Under the pieces are notes generated by a model. That model had not been told where the DNA came from. It ran no database searches and worked only from the letters and a program-made list of their open reading frames with translations. Made by a program: the position numbers and the translations under genes. A stretch of 25,297 bases of DNA, from positions 1 to 25,297 of the forward strand of contig JAHZKM010000052.1 of the NCBI GenBank assembly GCA_022600395.1, in the 5' to 3' direction. The DNA is from Pseudomonadota bacterium (lineage in GTDB: Bacteria > Pseudomonadota > Gammaproteobacteria > PS1 > Pseudothioglobaceae). Below are positions 1 through 7,315 of the stretch, one piece after another; positions within the stretch are counted from its first letter, which is position 1, and the number at the start of each line of letters is the position of its first letter.

Positions 1-55
1 AACCAATGTAATTTTATCGCTAATATCTCTACACATTAACGCGTTGTAGCTAAGC

Positions 56-580
56 TCAAAGACGTTCATACTGCCCTAATTTAATATTATTTAGTGTCCA
101 TTGACCAATTTGAGTGCGAATCAGTCTAAGTGTTGGATAGCCAACTTGCGCTGTCATACGCCTGACTTGCCGATTTTTTCCTTCAGTTATTGTTAGCTCA
201 ATCCAAGAAGTGGGGCAATTTTTTCTAAATCTAATAGGCGGGTTTCTATCCCAAAGCCAATCCGGCTGGTCAATACGCAGCGCTTTAGCAGGTTTTGTAG
301 TTCCATCTTTTAATTGAACACCAGCACGCAGTTGCTCAAGTGCGCTAGTGTCAATCTCCCCATCCACTTGAACAATATAGGTTTTTTTCTTGTCATATTT
401 CGGGTGTGAAATTTTGTGTTGCAATTGGCCATCGTCGGTTAATAGTAATAAACCTTCTGAATCTTTATCAAGCCGACCTGCAGGATAAACGTTTTTCACT
501 TTAATATAATTGGCTAGCGTGTCTGCGTCGCCACTAAATTGACATAATACACCAAACGGCTTATTAAAAGCGTAAAGCAT
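56..580 (-). CDS. rluE: 23S rRNA pseudouridine synthase, RluE type
   Basis: Predicted to isomerise one uridine in 23S rRNA (U2457 in E. coli) to pseudouridine during ribosome assembly. The 174-residue protein has the RsuA/RluE active-site motif AGRLDKDSEGLL with catalytic Asp38, then RKNCPTSWIELTITEGKNRQVRRMTA, split here by eye as the conserved PTSW region and the EGKNRQVRRM motif. It lacks an S4 RNA-binding domain, as RluE does, and lacks the basic N-terminal extension of E. coli RluE, which explains its shorter length. The start is well fixed: ATG overlaps the ratA stop as TAATG, and a near-perfect Shine-Dalgarno AAGGAGGT lies at 587-594. Translation is probably coupled to ratA. RluE is preferred over RsuA or RluB because of the missing S4 domain and the WLWxRNPPIRxRK segment. 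Confidence 0.93.
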   Translation of the reverse strand: MLYAFNKPFGVLCQFSGDADTLANYIKVKNVYPAGRLDKDSEGLLLLTDDGQLQHKISHPKYDKKKTYIVQVDGEIDTSALEQLRAGVQLKDGTTKPAKALRIDQPDWLWDRNPPIRFRKNCPTSWIELTITEGKNRQVRRMTAQVGYPTLRLIRTQIGQWTLNNIKLGQYERL

Positions 581-1008
581 TAGTAAACCTCCTTAGCTCT
601 AGCAACAAAAGCCTCTAATTGAGAATTGGCAATACTGGTAAAAATAGGTGAAATAGCTAGATCTACTATTCTTGATGAAAAGCTGAAAGCTAGGGTTAAC
701 TCAATTTTGCAAGCATTCTCATTTAATTCAGTAAATACCCAAGCGCCCTTTAATTGTTTAAACATCCCTTCTTTTAACTGCATGTCGATGCGATGATTGG
801 GTGTGAGGGTATTGATGGTGGTAAAGCTTTGGTTAATGCCAGATTTATTAATCTCAATTGAGGCTATAATCTGATTGCTGGTTTGCTTTAAAATGGAGGC
901 ATTTGAGCACCAATTGAGAAATTTTGGATAATCGTCTATCTGATTGACCAATTGATACATTTGCTCAGTTGAATACGGTACAAGAGCACTTTTAGAGAGT
1001 TGATGCAT
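580..1008 (-). CDS. ratA: RatA/Coq10-like START-fold protein
   Basis: A 142-residue member of the polyketide cyclase/START family that includes E. coli RatA (reported to impair 70S subunit association) and mitochondrial Coq10 (ubiquinone binding). Its N-terminus, [20 protein letters not shown], aligns closely with E. coli RatA, and the C-terminus ends in the family's ARAKEVY. The frame stays open upstream to 1056, but the internal ATG at 1008 is chosen because it matches the family start and the extra 16 residues read through smpB. That ATG overlaps the smpB ATG on the other strand. smpB-ratA divergence is a conserved gammaproteobacterial arrangement; E. coli has ratB after ratA, whereas here rluE follows directly. 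Whether it acts as a toxin or a quinone-binding protein cannot be decided from sequence. Confidence 0.9.
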   Translation of the reverse strand: MHQLSKSALVPYSTEQMYQLVNQIDDYPKFLNWCSNASILKQTSNQIIASIEINKSGINQSFTTINTLTPNHRIDMQLKEGMFKQLKGAWVFTELNENACKIELTLAFSFSSRIVDLAISPIFTSIANSQLEAFVARAKEVY

Positions 1009-1489
1009 GGCAAAATCCAAAAAACCTAAGGCAAGTTCAAACACAATAGTGCTCAATAAAAAAGCACGCCATGACTATTTTATCGAACAAACCTTAGAAG
1101 CTGGGCTTTCTTTAGAGGGATGGGAGGTAAAAAGCCTTAGAGAAAACAAAGTGCAAATTAAAGAAAGCTACGTTATTTTAAAAAATAGTGAGATGTTTTT
1201 GTTCGGTGCACATATTTCTGCATTACAAAGTACTTCAACACATGTAACAGCTGATGCAACCAGAACTAGAAAGCTGCTTTTAAATCGCCTAGAAATAAAT
1301 CGTTTAAAAGAAAAGGTTGAACAAAAAGGCGCAACCATTGTTCCTTTAAAAATGTATTGGAAGCGAGGCCGTGTTAAGCTTGAAATCGGTGTTGCAAAAG
1401 GAAAAAAAGCGCATGATAAGCGTCAAGATGTTAAATCTAGAGACTGGCAAAGAGATAAGCAAAGAACACTAAAAGAGATTAATAAATAA
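1007..1489 (+). CDS. smpB: SsrA-binding protein SmpB
   Basis: SmpB binds tmRNA (SsrA) and brings it to stalled ribosomes for trans-translation. The 160-residue product has the full family pattern: [15 protein letters not shown] near residue 14, [16 protein letters not shown], then [16 protein letters not shown], and the basic C-terminal tail [20 protein letters not shown] that sits in the decoding centre and mRNA channel. Length is normal. The ATG at 1007 agrees with the family start; upstream there is only a weak purine tract (AGAGAG, about 994-999), which lies inside ratA. The ssrA gene itself is not in the window. Confidence 0.97.
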   Translation: MAKSKKPKASSNTIVLNKKARHDYFIEQTLEAGLSLEGWEVKSLRENKVQIKESYVILKNSEMFLFGAHISALQSTSTHVTADATRTRKLLLNRLEINRLKEKVEQKGATIVPLKMYWKRGRVKLEIGVAKGKKAHDKRQDVKSRDWQRDKQRTLKEINK

Positions 1490-1669
1490 AGTCTTTCATC
1501 TTGAAATATTAAATTCAAATTTTTATTTACAAATTATTGATTTAACGATATTTTTTCGCTTATAATAATTAAAAATTATTGATTTACTATTAGTGATATT
1601 TAATCTGTTTGGAATGTTTTGCTAATTCAATTTTTTTTAAATTTTTTTTAGGCTATAGGGAGAGAAAGT
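1490..1669 (+). promoter_or_regulatory. hup upstream region with promoter and repeated IHF-like box
   Basis: This 180-bp, very AT-rich stretch separates smpB from the HU gene. A plausible sigma-70 promoter is TTGATT (1537-1542), 18 bp, TATAAT (1561-1566), placing transcription start near 1573. The 14-mer AAATTATTGATTTA occurs exactly at 1531-1544 and again at 1573-1586, a 42-bp period. Read on the minus strand the first copy plus its flank is AATCAATAATTTG, a full match to the IHF consensus WATCAANNNNTTR; the second misses only the last base. One copy overlaps the -35 element and the other the start point. The roles are inferred. Confidence 0.45.
1531..1586. repeat. 14-bp direct repeat, 42-bp period
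   Basis: Two identical copies of AAATTATTGATTTA at 1531-1544 and 1573-1586. The separation of 42 bp is four helical turns, so both copies would face the same side of the DNA. They flank the putative -10 box of the HU gene. Confidence 0.8.
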
Positions 1670-1945
1670 ATGAATAAATCAGAGTTAATCGATGCAATCG
1701 CATCAGCAGCAAATATTTCAAAAGCAGACGCAGGTCGCGCATTAAATGCAACGACAGATGCTATCACAGGAGCCATGTCTAGCGGCGACAGCGTACAGTT
1801 AACTGGTTTTGGTTCGTTTGTTGTAAGAGATCGTGCAGCACGCACGGGTCGTAATCCACAAACTGGTGCGACGATTCAAATTAAAGCTTCTAAAGTAGCT
1901 GCATTTAAAGCGGGCAAGGCACTTAAGGACGCGGTTAATGGTTAA
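1670..1945 (+). CDS. hupB: HU-family nucleoid DNA-binding protein
   Basis: A 91-residue HU protein: it bends and compacts DNA as a dimer in the nucleoid. It has [20 protein letters not shown] at the N-terminus, GFGSF at residues 47-51, and the DNA-intercalating arm with GRNPQTG (Pro63) followed by the lysine-rich final helix. Length is normal for HU (about 90). It resembles HU-alpha/beta rather than the IHF subunits; assignment to hupB rather than hupA is a guess because only one copy is in view. The ATG has a good Shine-Dalgarno (GGGAGAG, 1658-1664). The gene is monocistronic: its own promoter region precedes it and a strong intrinsic terminator follows. Confidence 0.95.
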   Translation: MNKSELIDAIASAANISKADAGRALNATTDAITGAMSSGDSVQLTGFGSFVVRDRAARTGRNPQTGATIQIKASKVAAFKAGKALKDAVNG

Positions 1946-1965
1946 GCATTAATTCTTATCGTGAC

Positions 1966-1990
1966 AAAAGCACCTTCGGGTGCTTTTTTT
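1966..1990 (+). terminator. Intrinsic terminator of the HU gene
   Basis: The stem AAAAGCACC pairs with GGTGCTTTT around a stable TTCG tetraloop (1975-1978) and runs into seven T residues (1984-1990). It lies 20 bp after the HU stop codon. This is a textbook rho-independent terminator and isolates hup from ndk. Confidence 0.93.
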
Positions 1991-2002
1991 ACGCCTAAAG
2001 TT

Positions 2003-2011
2003 TGGTAAAAT
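2003..2011 (+). promoter_or_regulatory. Possible extended -10 promoter of ndk
   Basis: TGGTAAAAT at 2003-2011 has the TGn extension directly before a -10-like TAAAAT, about 33 bp before the ndk ATG. No convincing -35 box is present, since that position is occupied by the T tract of the HU terminator. A separate promoter is needed here because the terminator upstream should block read-through. Confidence 0.4.
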
Positions 2012-2043
2012 GTTGTTTTATCAATTACTCAGGTGAGAAGCCT

Positions 2044-2469
2044 ATGGAACGGACTCTATCAATCATTAAGCCTGATGCTGTTGCAAAAAATGTTATTGGT
2101 CAAATCTATACTCGATTTGAAGATGCTGGTTTTAAAATTGTTGCTGCTAAAATGCTACATATGGACGATGCATTAGCAGGTGGTTTTTATGCCGTTCATA
2201 AGGATCGTCCTTTCTATGGTGAGCTGGTTAAGTTTATGACTTCTGGTCCAGTAATGGTTCAGGTGTTAGAGGCCGATAATGTAGTTGCTAAGCATCGTGA
2301 AATTATGGGTGCAACTAACCCAAAAGAAGCTGCAGTAGGTACAATTCGTGCAGATTTTGCGCAGTCTTTAGATGAAAATGCTGTACACGGCTCTGATTCA
2401 TTAGAGAATGCTGCTATTGAAATTGAATACTTTTTTGGCGCTGAAGGTGTTTGCGATAGAACACGTTAA
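2044..2469 (+). CDS. ndk: Nucleoside diphosphate kinase
   Basis: Transfers the gamma phosphate of ATP to other nucleoside diphosphates through a phosphohistidine. The 141-residue protein is of normal length and starts [16 protein letters not shown] with the conserved Lys9. The active-site signature ENAVHGSDS contains the catalytic His115. The frame is open back to an ATG at 2002, but the start at 2044 is chosen because it fits the family N-terminus and is preceded by AGGTGA at 2031-2036; the longer version would also run over the putative promoter. In Pseudomonas and relatives ndk sits just before rlmN, as here. Confidence 0.96.
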   Translation: MERTLSIIKPDAVAKNVIGQIYTRFEDAGFKIVAAKMLHMDDALAGGFYAVHKDRPFYGELVKFMTSGPVMVQVLEADNVVAKHREIMGATNPKEAAVGTIRADFAQSLDENAVHGSDSLENAAIEIEYFFGAEGVCDRTR

Positions 2470-2496
2470 TCTTGACTAATTATTAAACTATAAATG

Positions 2497-2521
2497 GCAC
2501 AGTTTATCTGTGCTATTTTTT
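2497..2521 (+). terminator. Hairpin terminator between ndk and rlmN
   Basis: GCACAG (2497-2502) pairs with CTGTGC (2508-2513) around TTTAT, followed by TA and six T residues (2516-2521). It is a modest six-pair intrinsic terminator for ndk. It ends four bases before the rlmN ATG, so it also occupies the place where an rlmN ribosome-binding site should be. Confidence 0.7.
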
Positions 2522-2525
2522 ATTA

Positions 2526-3599
2526 ATGCAAAATAAAATAAATCTTTTAAATCTTAATCAGCAAGCCCTTGATGAATTTTTCAATAAGCTAGGCGAAAAG
2601 TCTTATCGTACCAAGCAATTGATGAAATGGATTTACAAAGACTATGTCTTTGATTTTGACCAAATGCATAATTTAAGCAAAAAATTAAGAGAAACGCTTA
2701 ACGACAAAGCCTGCATTGAATTTCCAGATATTGTTAGTAAAAATCATGCGCTCGATGGCGTGATTAAGTGGGTGATTAAAACAGGCAGTGAAAACCATAT
2801 AGAGATGGTTTACATCCCAGAAAAAGATCGAGGTACGCTATGTATTTCATCTCAAGTGGGTTGCGCGCTAGCGTGTACTTTTTGCTCGACCGGTTATCAA
2901 GGTTTTAATAGAAATCTTTCTACAGCAGAAATAATTGCTCAAGTTTTATTAGCTAATTTGCATTTAAACCCAGCTGGAAAGCGAATTTCTAATGTTGTTT
3001 TTATGGGTATGGGCGAGCCACTACTTAACGAAGAGTCGGTATATAGCGCTTGCGACTTATTATTAGATGATCTATCATTTGGATTATCACGCCGACGTGT
3101 GACTATTTCTAGCTCAGGTGTTGTGCCTGCTTTAGAGCGAATGAGCGAGAGAGTGCCGGTTAGTTTGGCTATTTCTTTGCATGCACCAACTAATGCATTG
3201 CGTGACGAATTAGTCCCTATTAATAAAAAATATCCGATTGAGATGCTTATGCAGGCGTGTGATGTGTACTTAAATGCTGGCAAGCAAGAGCGCCATATTT
3301 TGTTTGAATACGTTATGCTCAAAGATGTTAACGATACATCAGAGCATGCACAGCAACTCGCTAAACTTTTAAAAGGGGTATCGGCAAAGGTAAACTTAAT
3401 TCCGTTTAATCCTTTTCCCCAAGCTGATTATCAAACCTCTAGTGCTAAAACTATTGAAAATTTTCAAAATATTTTATTCTCTAAAGGTATACGCACTATG
3501 ACTAGACGCACCCGTGGAGAAGATGTTGATGCTGCTTGTGGGCAACTAGCTGGCAAAGTTAAAGATAAAACCAAACGTTCAGATGCTAGACGGAATTGA
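2526..3599 (+). CDS. rlmN: Dual-specificity RNA methyltransferase RlmN
   Basis: Radical-SAM enzyme that methylates C2 of A2503 in 23S rRNA and of A37 in certain tRNAs. The 357-residue protein has the [4Fe-4S] motif CALACTFC with Cys113, Cys117 and Cys120, plus the two catalytic cysteines of the family: Cys106 in LCISSQVGC and Cys338 (the methyl-carrying residue) in DAACGQLAGK. The GMGEPLLN motif that contacts SAM is present at 161-168. The N-terminal KINLLNLNQQALDEFF matches E. coli RlmN, supporting this start, although no Shine-Dalgarno precedes the ATG and a terminator-like hairpin abuts it. The gene overlaps the next one by 17 bp and heads the rlmN - small membrane protein - ispG set. Confidence 0.97.
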   Translation: MQNKINLLNLNQQALDEFFNKLGEKSYRTKQLMKWIYKDYVFDFDQMHNLSKKLRETLNDKACIEFPDIVSKNHALDGVIKWVIKTGSENHIEMVYIPEKDRGTLCISSQVGCALACTFCSTGYQGFNRNLSTAEIIAQVLLANLHLNPAGKRISNVVFMGMGEPLLNEESVYSACDLLLDDLSFGLSRRRVTISSSGVVPALERMSERVPVSLAISLHAPTNALRDELVPINKKYPIEMLMQACDVYLNAGKQERHILFEYVMLKDVNDTSEHAQQLAKLLKGVSAKVNLIPFNPFPQADYQTSSAKTIENFQNILFSKGIRTMTRRTRGEDVDAACGQLAGKVKDKTKRSDARRN

Positions 3600-3882
3600 C
3601 TATTACCCGAGTAAAAAAAAACGCAAACCAAGAGTTAAAATTTGGTTTTTAATATCGGCTCTTGCTTTAGTGGCTGGTTATGCTTATCAGTATCTTGAGG
3701 CGCCAGTTAAAGAAGTAAACGATAGCACTTTGATTGTTATTAGTAAGGGAAAAAAGCCAGTAGAAGAAAGTTTAAGTAACGTTATAATTAAATCTGATCA
3801 AGTCTATCAGAGCGAAATTGATCGCCGTGTTAAGAGTGACAAAGGTCTAGACGAGTTGATTCAAACATTTAAAAAACAATGA
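3583..3882 (+). CDS. Small single-pass membrane protein of unknown function
   Basis: I do not recognise this 99-residue protein. It has a basic cytoplasmic-type N-terminus (KKKRKPRVK at 11-19), one hydrophobic helix at about 20-38 ([19 protein letters not shown]), then a charged domain of about 60 residues probably outside the inner membrane (N-in, C-out by the positive-inside rule). There is no lipobox or cleavage site. It overlaps rlmN by 17 bp without a clear ribosome-binding site, and its stop overlaps the ispG ATG as ATGA, so it is translated within the rlmN-ispG operon. In other gammaproteobacteria this slot holds pilF and rodZ. RodZ has the same N-in topology, but no helix-turn-helix or RodZ similarity is visible. 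Confidence 0.8.
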   Translation: MLDGIDYYPSKKKRKPRVKIWFLISALALVAGYAYQYLEAPVKEVNDSTLIVISKGKKPVEESLSNVIIKSDQVYQSEIDRRVKSDKGLDELIQTFKKQ

Positions 3883-4967
3883 AGCCTATACATACTATTA
3901 CCCGAAGAAAATCTCGACAAATTTTTGTTGGCGATGTTGCCATTGGTGGCGATGCACCTATTTCTGTGCAGAGTATGACTAATACGCAAACGACTGATGT
4001 TGCTGCAACATTAAAGCAAATTAAAGAAATTGAGAATGCAGGCGCTGATTTGGTGCGTGTTTCTGTGCCAACTATGGAGGCGGCTGAAGCGTTTAAAGAA
4101 ATCAAAAAACACGCCAATATTCCACTTATTACTGATATTCATTTTGACTACAAAATTGCGCTTAAAGTAGCAGAATACGGCGCAGATTGCTTGCGTATTA
4201 ATCCGGGAAATATTGGTCGTGAGGATCGGATTCGTGAGGTGGTGGCGAGTGCTAAAGATCACGGAATCCCTATTCGTATCGGGGTTAATGCCGGATCTTT
4301 AGAGAAAGATTTACAAAAAAAATATACTGAGCCAACACCTGAAGCAATGGTTGAATCGGCATTTAGACATATCGATATTCTTGATCGACTTAATTTTGAT
4401 AACTATAAAGTTTCACTTAAAGCCAGTGAAATTTTTATGACGGTTTTTGCTTATCAACAACTGGCCTCTGAAATAGATAACCCTCTGCATTTAGGAATCA
4501 CCGAGGCGGGCTCTTTGCGCTCAGGTACGGTCAAATCATCGATTGGTTTAGGCTTATTATTGGCTGAAGGTATTGGCGATACTATTCGAGTATCGCTCGC
4601 CTCTGATCCAGTTGATGAGGTTCGTGTGGGCTTTGATATTCTTAAATCATTGGGCTTGAGGCAAAAGGGCGTTAACCTAATTGCTTGCCCCTCTTGCTCA
4701 CGACAAAAATTCGACGTAGTAAAAGTGGTTAACGAGTTAGAGTCAAGGCTTGAAGATATTAGCGAGCCAATTGATGCAGCTGTTATTGGCTGTGTGGTCA
4801 ATGGCCCAGGTGAGGCAAAAGCTGTATCAGTAGGGTTAACCGGCGGAGAGCCAAACTTAATGTATGTTGACGGTAAAACTGATCAAAAGGTTGATAATGA
4901 ACATTTGGTTGACACTCTAGAGGCAAAAATTAGAGCGCAGCTAAAGCTGAATTTAAAAAACTTATAG
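3879..4967 (+). CDS. ispG: 4-hydroxy-3-methylbut-2-enyl diphosphate synthase (IspG/GcpE)
   Basis: Catalyses the penultimate step of the MEP isoprenoid pathway, reductively converting methylerythritol cyclodiphosphate to HMBPP with a [4Fe-4S] cluster. The 362-residue protein is close to the E. coli length (372) and collinear with it. The N-terminal TIM barrel includes [13 protein letters not shown] and [25 protein letters not shown]. The C-terminal cluster domain has Cys270 and Cys273 in ACPSCSRQ and Cys305 with the nearby conserved Glu312 in [10 protein letters not shown]. Its ATG overlaps the upstream stop as ATGA, indicating translational coupling. The 3' end overlaps the convergent DUF2062 gene by 6 bp. 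Confidence 0.97.
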   Translation: MKPIHTITRRKSRQIFVGDVAIGGDAPISVQSMTNTQTTDVAATLKQIKEIENAGADLVRVSVPTMEAAEAFKEIKKHANIPLITDIHFDYKIALKVAEYGADCLRINPGNIGREDRIREVVASAKDHGIPIRIGVNAGSLEKDLQKKYTEPTPEAMVESAFRHIDILDRLNFDNYKVSLKASEIFMTVFAYQQLASEIDNPLHLGITEAGSLRSGTVKSSIGLGLLLAEGIGDTIRVSLASDPVDEVRVGFDILKSLGLRQKGVNLIACPSCSRQKFDVVKVVNELESRLEDISEPIDAAVIGCVVNGPGEAKAVSVGLTGGEPNLMYVDGKTDQKVDNEHLVDTLEAKIRAQLKLNLKNL

Positions 4968-5456
4968 CTTTTTTGAGCGTCTAAACACTCGATATCGATA
5001 AATAAGCTGGACACCAAAGTAACCCAATAGTGCACTGACAATAGATACTATTAAACAGCCTAATAAAAAAGGCTGCCAAATTGTTTCAAATACTTGCCAA
5101 ACATACTCAAGCGACATAACAGCGTCAGTTTCAATTTGTATCCCTAATAGCCATGCCCCTAGCTTGTAGCACCCATAGTAAATTGGCGCCATAGTAAATG
5201 GGTTGGTGATCCAAACCAAAGCAATAGACAAAGGCAAGTTGGCGCTAAATATAACCGCCCCTGGTGCTGCTAGTAGCATTTGAAAAGGTACAGGAATAAA
5301 GGCAAAAAATAAGCCCACTGCGAAAGCTTTAGAAATTGATTTTCGATTGAAGTTCCATAAACTAGGATCGTGTAAATGCTTGCTGAGCCAGCCTAAATGC
5401 TTATGATTTTTTACCTCATGAGGATCTGGACTATAGCGCTTTAAGAGTTTTTTCAT
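4962..5456 (-). CDS. DUF2062 membrane protein
   Basis: A 164-residue protein with the DUF2062 pattern: the hydrophobic [13 protein letters not shown] (49-61) and [13 protein letters not shown] (82-94) segments are characteristic. Three hydrophobic stretches at about 43-70, 73-98 and 128-153 imply an inner-membrane protein; the N-terminal 40 residues and the C-terminal RRSKKL are basic and probably cytoplasmic. The molecular function of the family is not established. Its ATG overlaps the dxs stop as ATGA, so it is co-translated with the MEP-pathway enzyme. Its own stop lies inside the convergent ispG. The context suggests, without proving, a link to isoprenoid or envelope lipid metabolism. Confidence 0.88.
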   Translation of the reverse strand: MKKLLKRYSPDPHEVKNHKHLGWLSKHLHDPSLWNFNRKSISKAFAVGLFFAFIPVPFQMLLAAPGAVIFSANLPLSIALVWITNPFTMAPIYYGCYKLGAWLLGIQIETDAVMSLEYVWQVFETIWQPFLLGCLIVSIVSALLGYFGVQLIYRYRVFRRSKKL

Positions 5457-7261
5457 GCTTGACTTGCGCCAATAATAGCTTTAGCATCTAAGCCATATAG
5501 GCTATAAAGTTGTGCTTGAGAGCCTTGTTCGGTAAAAAAGTCAGGCAGTCCAAGAATTTTAAGCGATGTATGGATACCTTCTTGGTGAAAAAACTCACTT
5601 ACAGTACTACCTGCGCCACCGTTCATCGCATTATCTTCAATCGAGATAAATTGTTTATGTGTTTTACTGAGCGCTATTAGTAGTGTTTTATCCAGAGGCT
5701 TGACAAAACGCATGTCAACGACGGTTGCATTGATTGATTCTGCCGCTTCTAAAGCGCTCTCTAATAAAGTGCCAAAAGCCAAAATAGCAGTATCAATACC
5801 CTCACGAACTACTTCAGCCTTGCCAATCTGCATAGACTTTGTACTAACGTAGGTTTCAATCGTTGAAGTACCTCTTGGATAGCGAACACAGAATGCCCCA
5901 GGCGTTTCAAATGCTGTATTTAACATTTGATACATTTGGGCTGAATTGCTCGGCGTCATAATAACCAGGTTTGGAATGCAGCGTAAAAAGCTTAAATCAA
6001 AACTACCTGCATGAGTGGCACCATCTGCACCAACCAGGCCTGCTCTATCGATGGCAAAAACGACATTTAAATCTTGCAAAGCAATATCATGAATTAGCTG
6101 ATCATAACCGCGTTGTAAGAAAGTTGAATAGATTGCCACAACTGGTTTAAAACCTTGCACAGCAAGACCTCCAGCGAAAGTAATAGCGTGTTGTTCTGCT
6201 ATACCCACATCAAAGTATTGATCAGGAAAATTTCTTTCAAATGCACTCATTCCAGAGCCGGTACACATCGCTGGCGTAATAGCAATTAAATCTGCATTAT
6301 TTTTGGCGGTGTTATTGATCCAGGTGCCAAAGACATGACTATAGCTAGGTAAGGTATCGGCTTCGGACTGCGCTGGCGCTACCCCATGAAATTTACAAGG
6401 GTCTTTTTCAGCAATTTCTAACCCATAGCCTTTTTTGGTGATAATATGCAATAAACGCGGCTTATCTTGAAGCTGTAAATTTTGCAAGGTTTTAACCAGT
6501 GTTGGTAGATCATGTCCATCAATTGGGCCAAAATAATCAACACCTAGCTCTTCAAATAAAGTACTTGGAAGAACCATGCCTTTTAAGTGCTCTTCTGAGC
6601 GCCTAGCAAACTCATGAATCATTGGTACTTTTTCAAGAAAATCAAGTGATTTGCTCTTCATGGTTGAGTACATCTTTCCAGAGATAAGCTTAGTCAGGTA
6701 TTTATTCATAGCACCAACATTCTGAGAGATACTCATATCATTATCATTCAGAATAATCAGTAAGTCAGCATTTGAATCGCCAGCATGATTGAGCGCTTCA
6801 AATGACATGCCGCCAGTTAAAGCGCCATCACCAATCACAGCAACAGATTTTTTTTGATTGCCATGTAGGCGATTGCCAATCGCAATTCCTAATGCAGCGC
6901 TAATAGAAGTTGAAGAGTGTCCAGCGCCAAAGCTATCATGTTGGCTTTCGCTACGCTTGGTAAAGCCTGAAAGACCGTCTTTTTGGCGTAAAGTAGCCAT
7001 TTTATCGCGTCGACCCGTTAAGATTTTGTGGGTATAAGCTTGATGACCAACGTCAAATACAAAGCTATCTTCAGGCGTATTAAACACATAATGCATAGCC
7101 AATGTCATTTCAATTGTGCCAAGGTTTGGTGCCAGGTGCCCACCTGTTTTTTGAATCGTCTCAATGAGAAAAGATCGAATTTCATCTGCTAAGGACTGCA
7201 ACTGATTTAAGTCGAGTTTTTTAATATCCTCTGGCGAGTGGATTTGATCAAGCACGCTCAT
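5453..7261 (-). CDS. dxs: 1-deoxy-D-xylulose-5-phosphate synthase
   Basis: Thiamine-diphosphate enzyme that condenses pyruvate and glyceraldehyde-3-phosphate in the first step of the MEP pathway. The 602-residue protein (E. coli 620) has GGHLAPNLG with His41, the DVGHQAYTHKILTGR segment, the ThDP/Mg motif beginning GDGALTGG at 144-151 and continuing to LNDNDMSIS, and the second-domain GIAEQHAITFAGGL with the catalytic Glu. The transketolase C-terminal domain is complete. It starts 47 bp downstream of the trhP stop, with a TATAAT-type promoter between the two, and is coupled to the DUF2062 gene by ATGA. No strong Shine-Dalgarno is visible. Confidence 0.97.
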   Translation of the reverse strand: MSVLDQIHSPEDIKKLDLNQLQSLADEIRSFLIETIQKTGGHLAPNLGTIEMTLAMHYVFNTPEDSFVFDVGHQAYTHKILTGRRDKMATLRQKDGLSGFTKRSESQHDSFGAGHSSTSISAALGIAIGNRLHGNQKKSVAVIGDGALTGGMSFEALNHAGDSNADLLIILNDNDMSISQNVGAMNKYLTKLISGKMYSTMKSKSLDFLEKVPMIHEFARRSEEHLKGMVLPSTLFEELGVDYFGPIDGHDLPTLVKTLQNLQLQDKPRLLHIITKKGYGLEIAEKDPCKFHGVAPAQSEADTLPSYSHVFGTWINNTAKNNADLIAITPAMCTGSGMSAFERNFPDQYFDVGIAEQHAITFAGGLAVQGFKPVVAIYSTFLQRGYDQLIHDIALQDLNVVFAIDRAGLVGADGATHAGSFDLSFLRCIPNLVIMTPSNSAQMYQMLNTAFETPGAFCVRYPRGTSTIETYVSTKSMQIGKAEVVREGIDTAILAFGTLLESALEAAESINATVVDMRFVKPLDKTLLIALSKTHKQFISIEDNAMNGGAGSTVSEFFHQEGIHTSLKILGLPDFFTEQGSQAQLYSLYGLDAKAIIGASQA

Positions 7262-7284
7262 ACAATCTTGTAGTAAAGAATGAT

Positions 7285-7315
7285 ATTATACGTGAGTAGG
7301 TTTATTATCTACCAA
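7285..7315 (-). promoter_or_regulatory. Putative dxs promoter
   Basis: On the minus strand a perfect TATAAT lies at 7290-7285 with TTGGTA at 7315-7310, a spacer of 19 bp. This is slightly long, and the -35 reaches into the 3' end of trhP. The -10 box sits 23 bp before the dxs ATG, so the leader would be short. Confidence 0.45.

Noticed and set aside
1490..1669. Possible ssrA (tmRNA) gene after smpB
   Set aside because: ssrA often lies near smpB, but this 180-bp stretch is too short and too AT-rich, and no tRNA-like ends are visible.
2939..3322. 127-codon open frame opposite rlmN
   Set aside because: It lies wholly within the conserved radical-SAM coding region on the other strand, without family features; a shadow frame. 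The same applies to the other long antisense frames in ispG, metY, purL, yebC and nadA.
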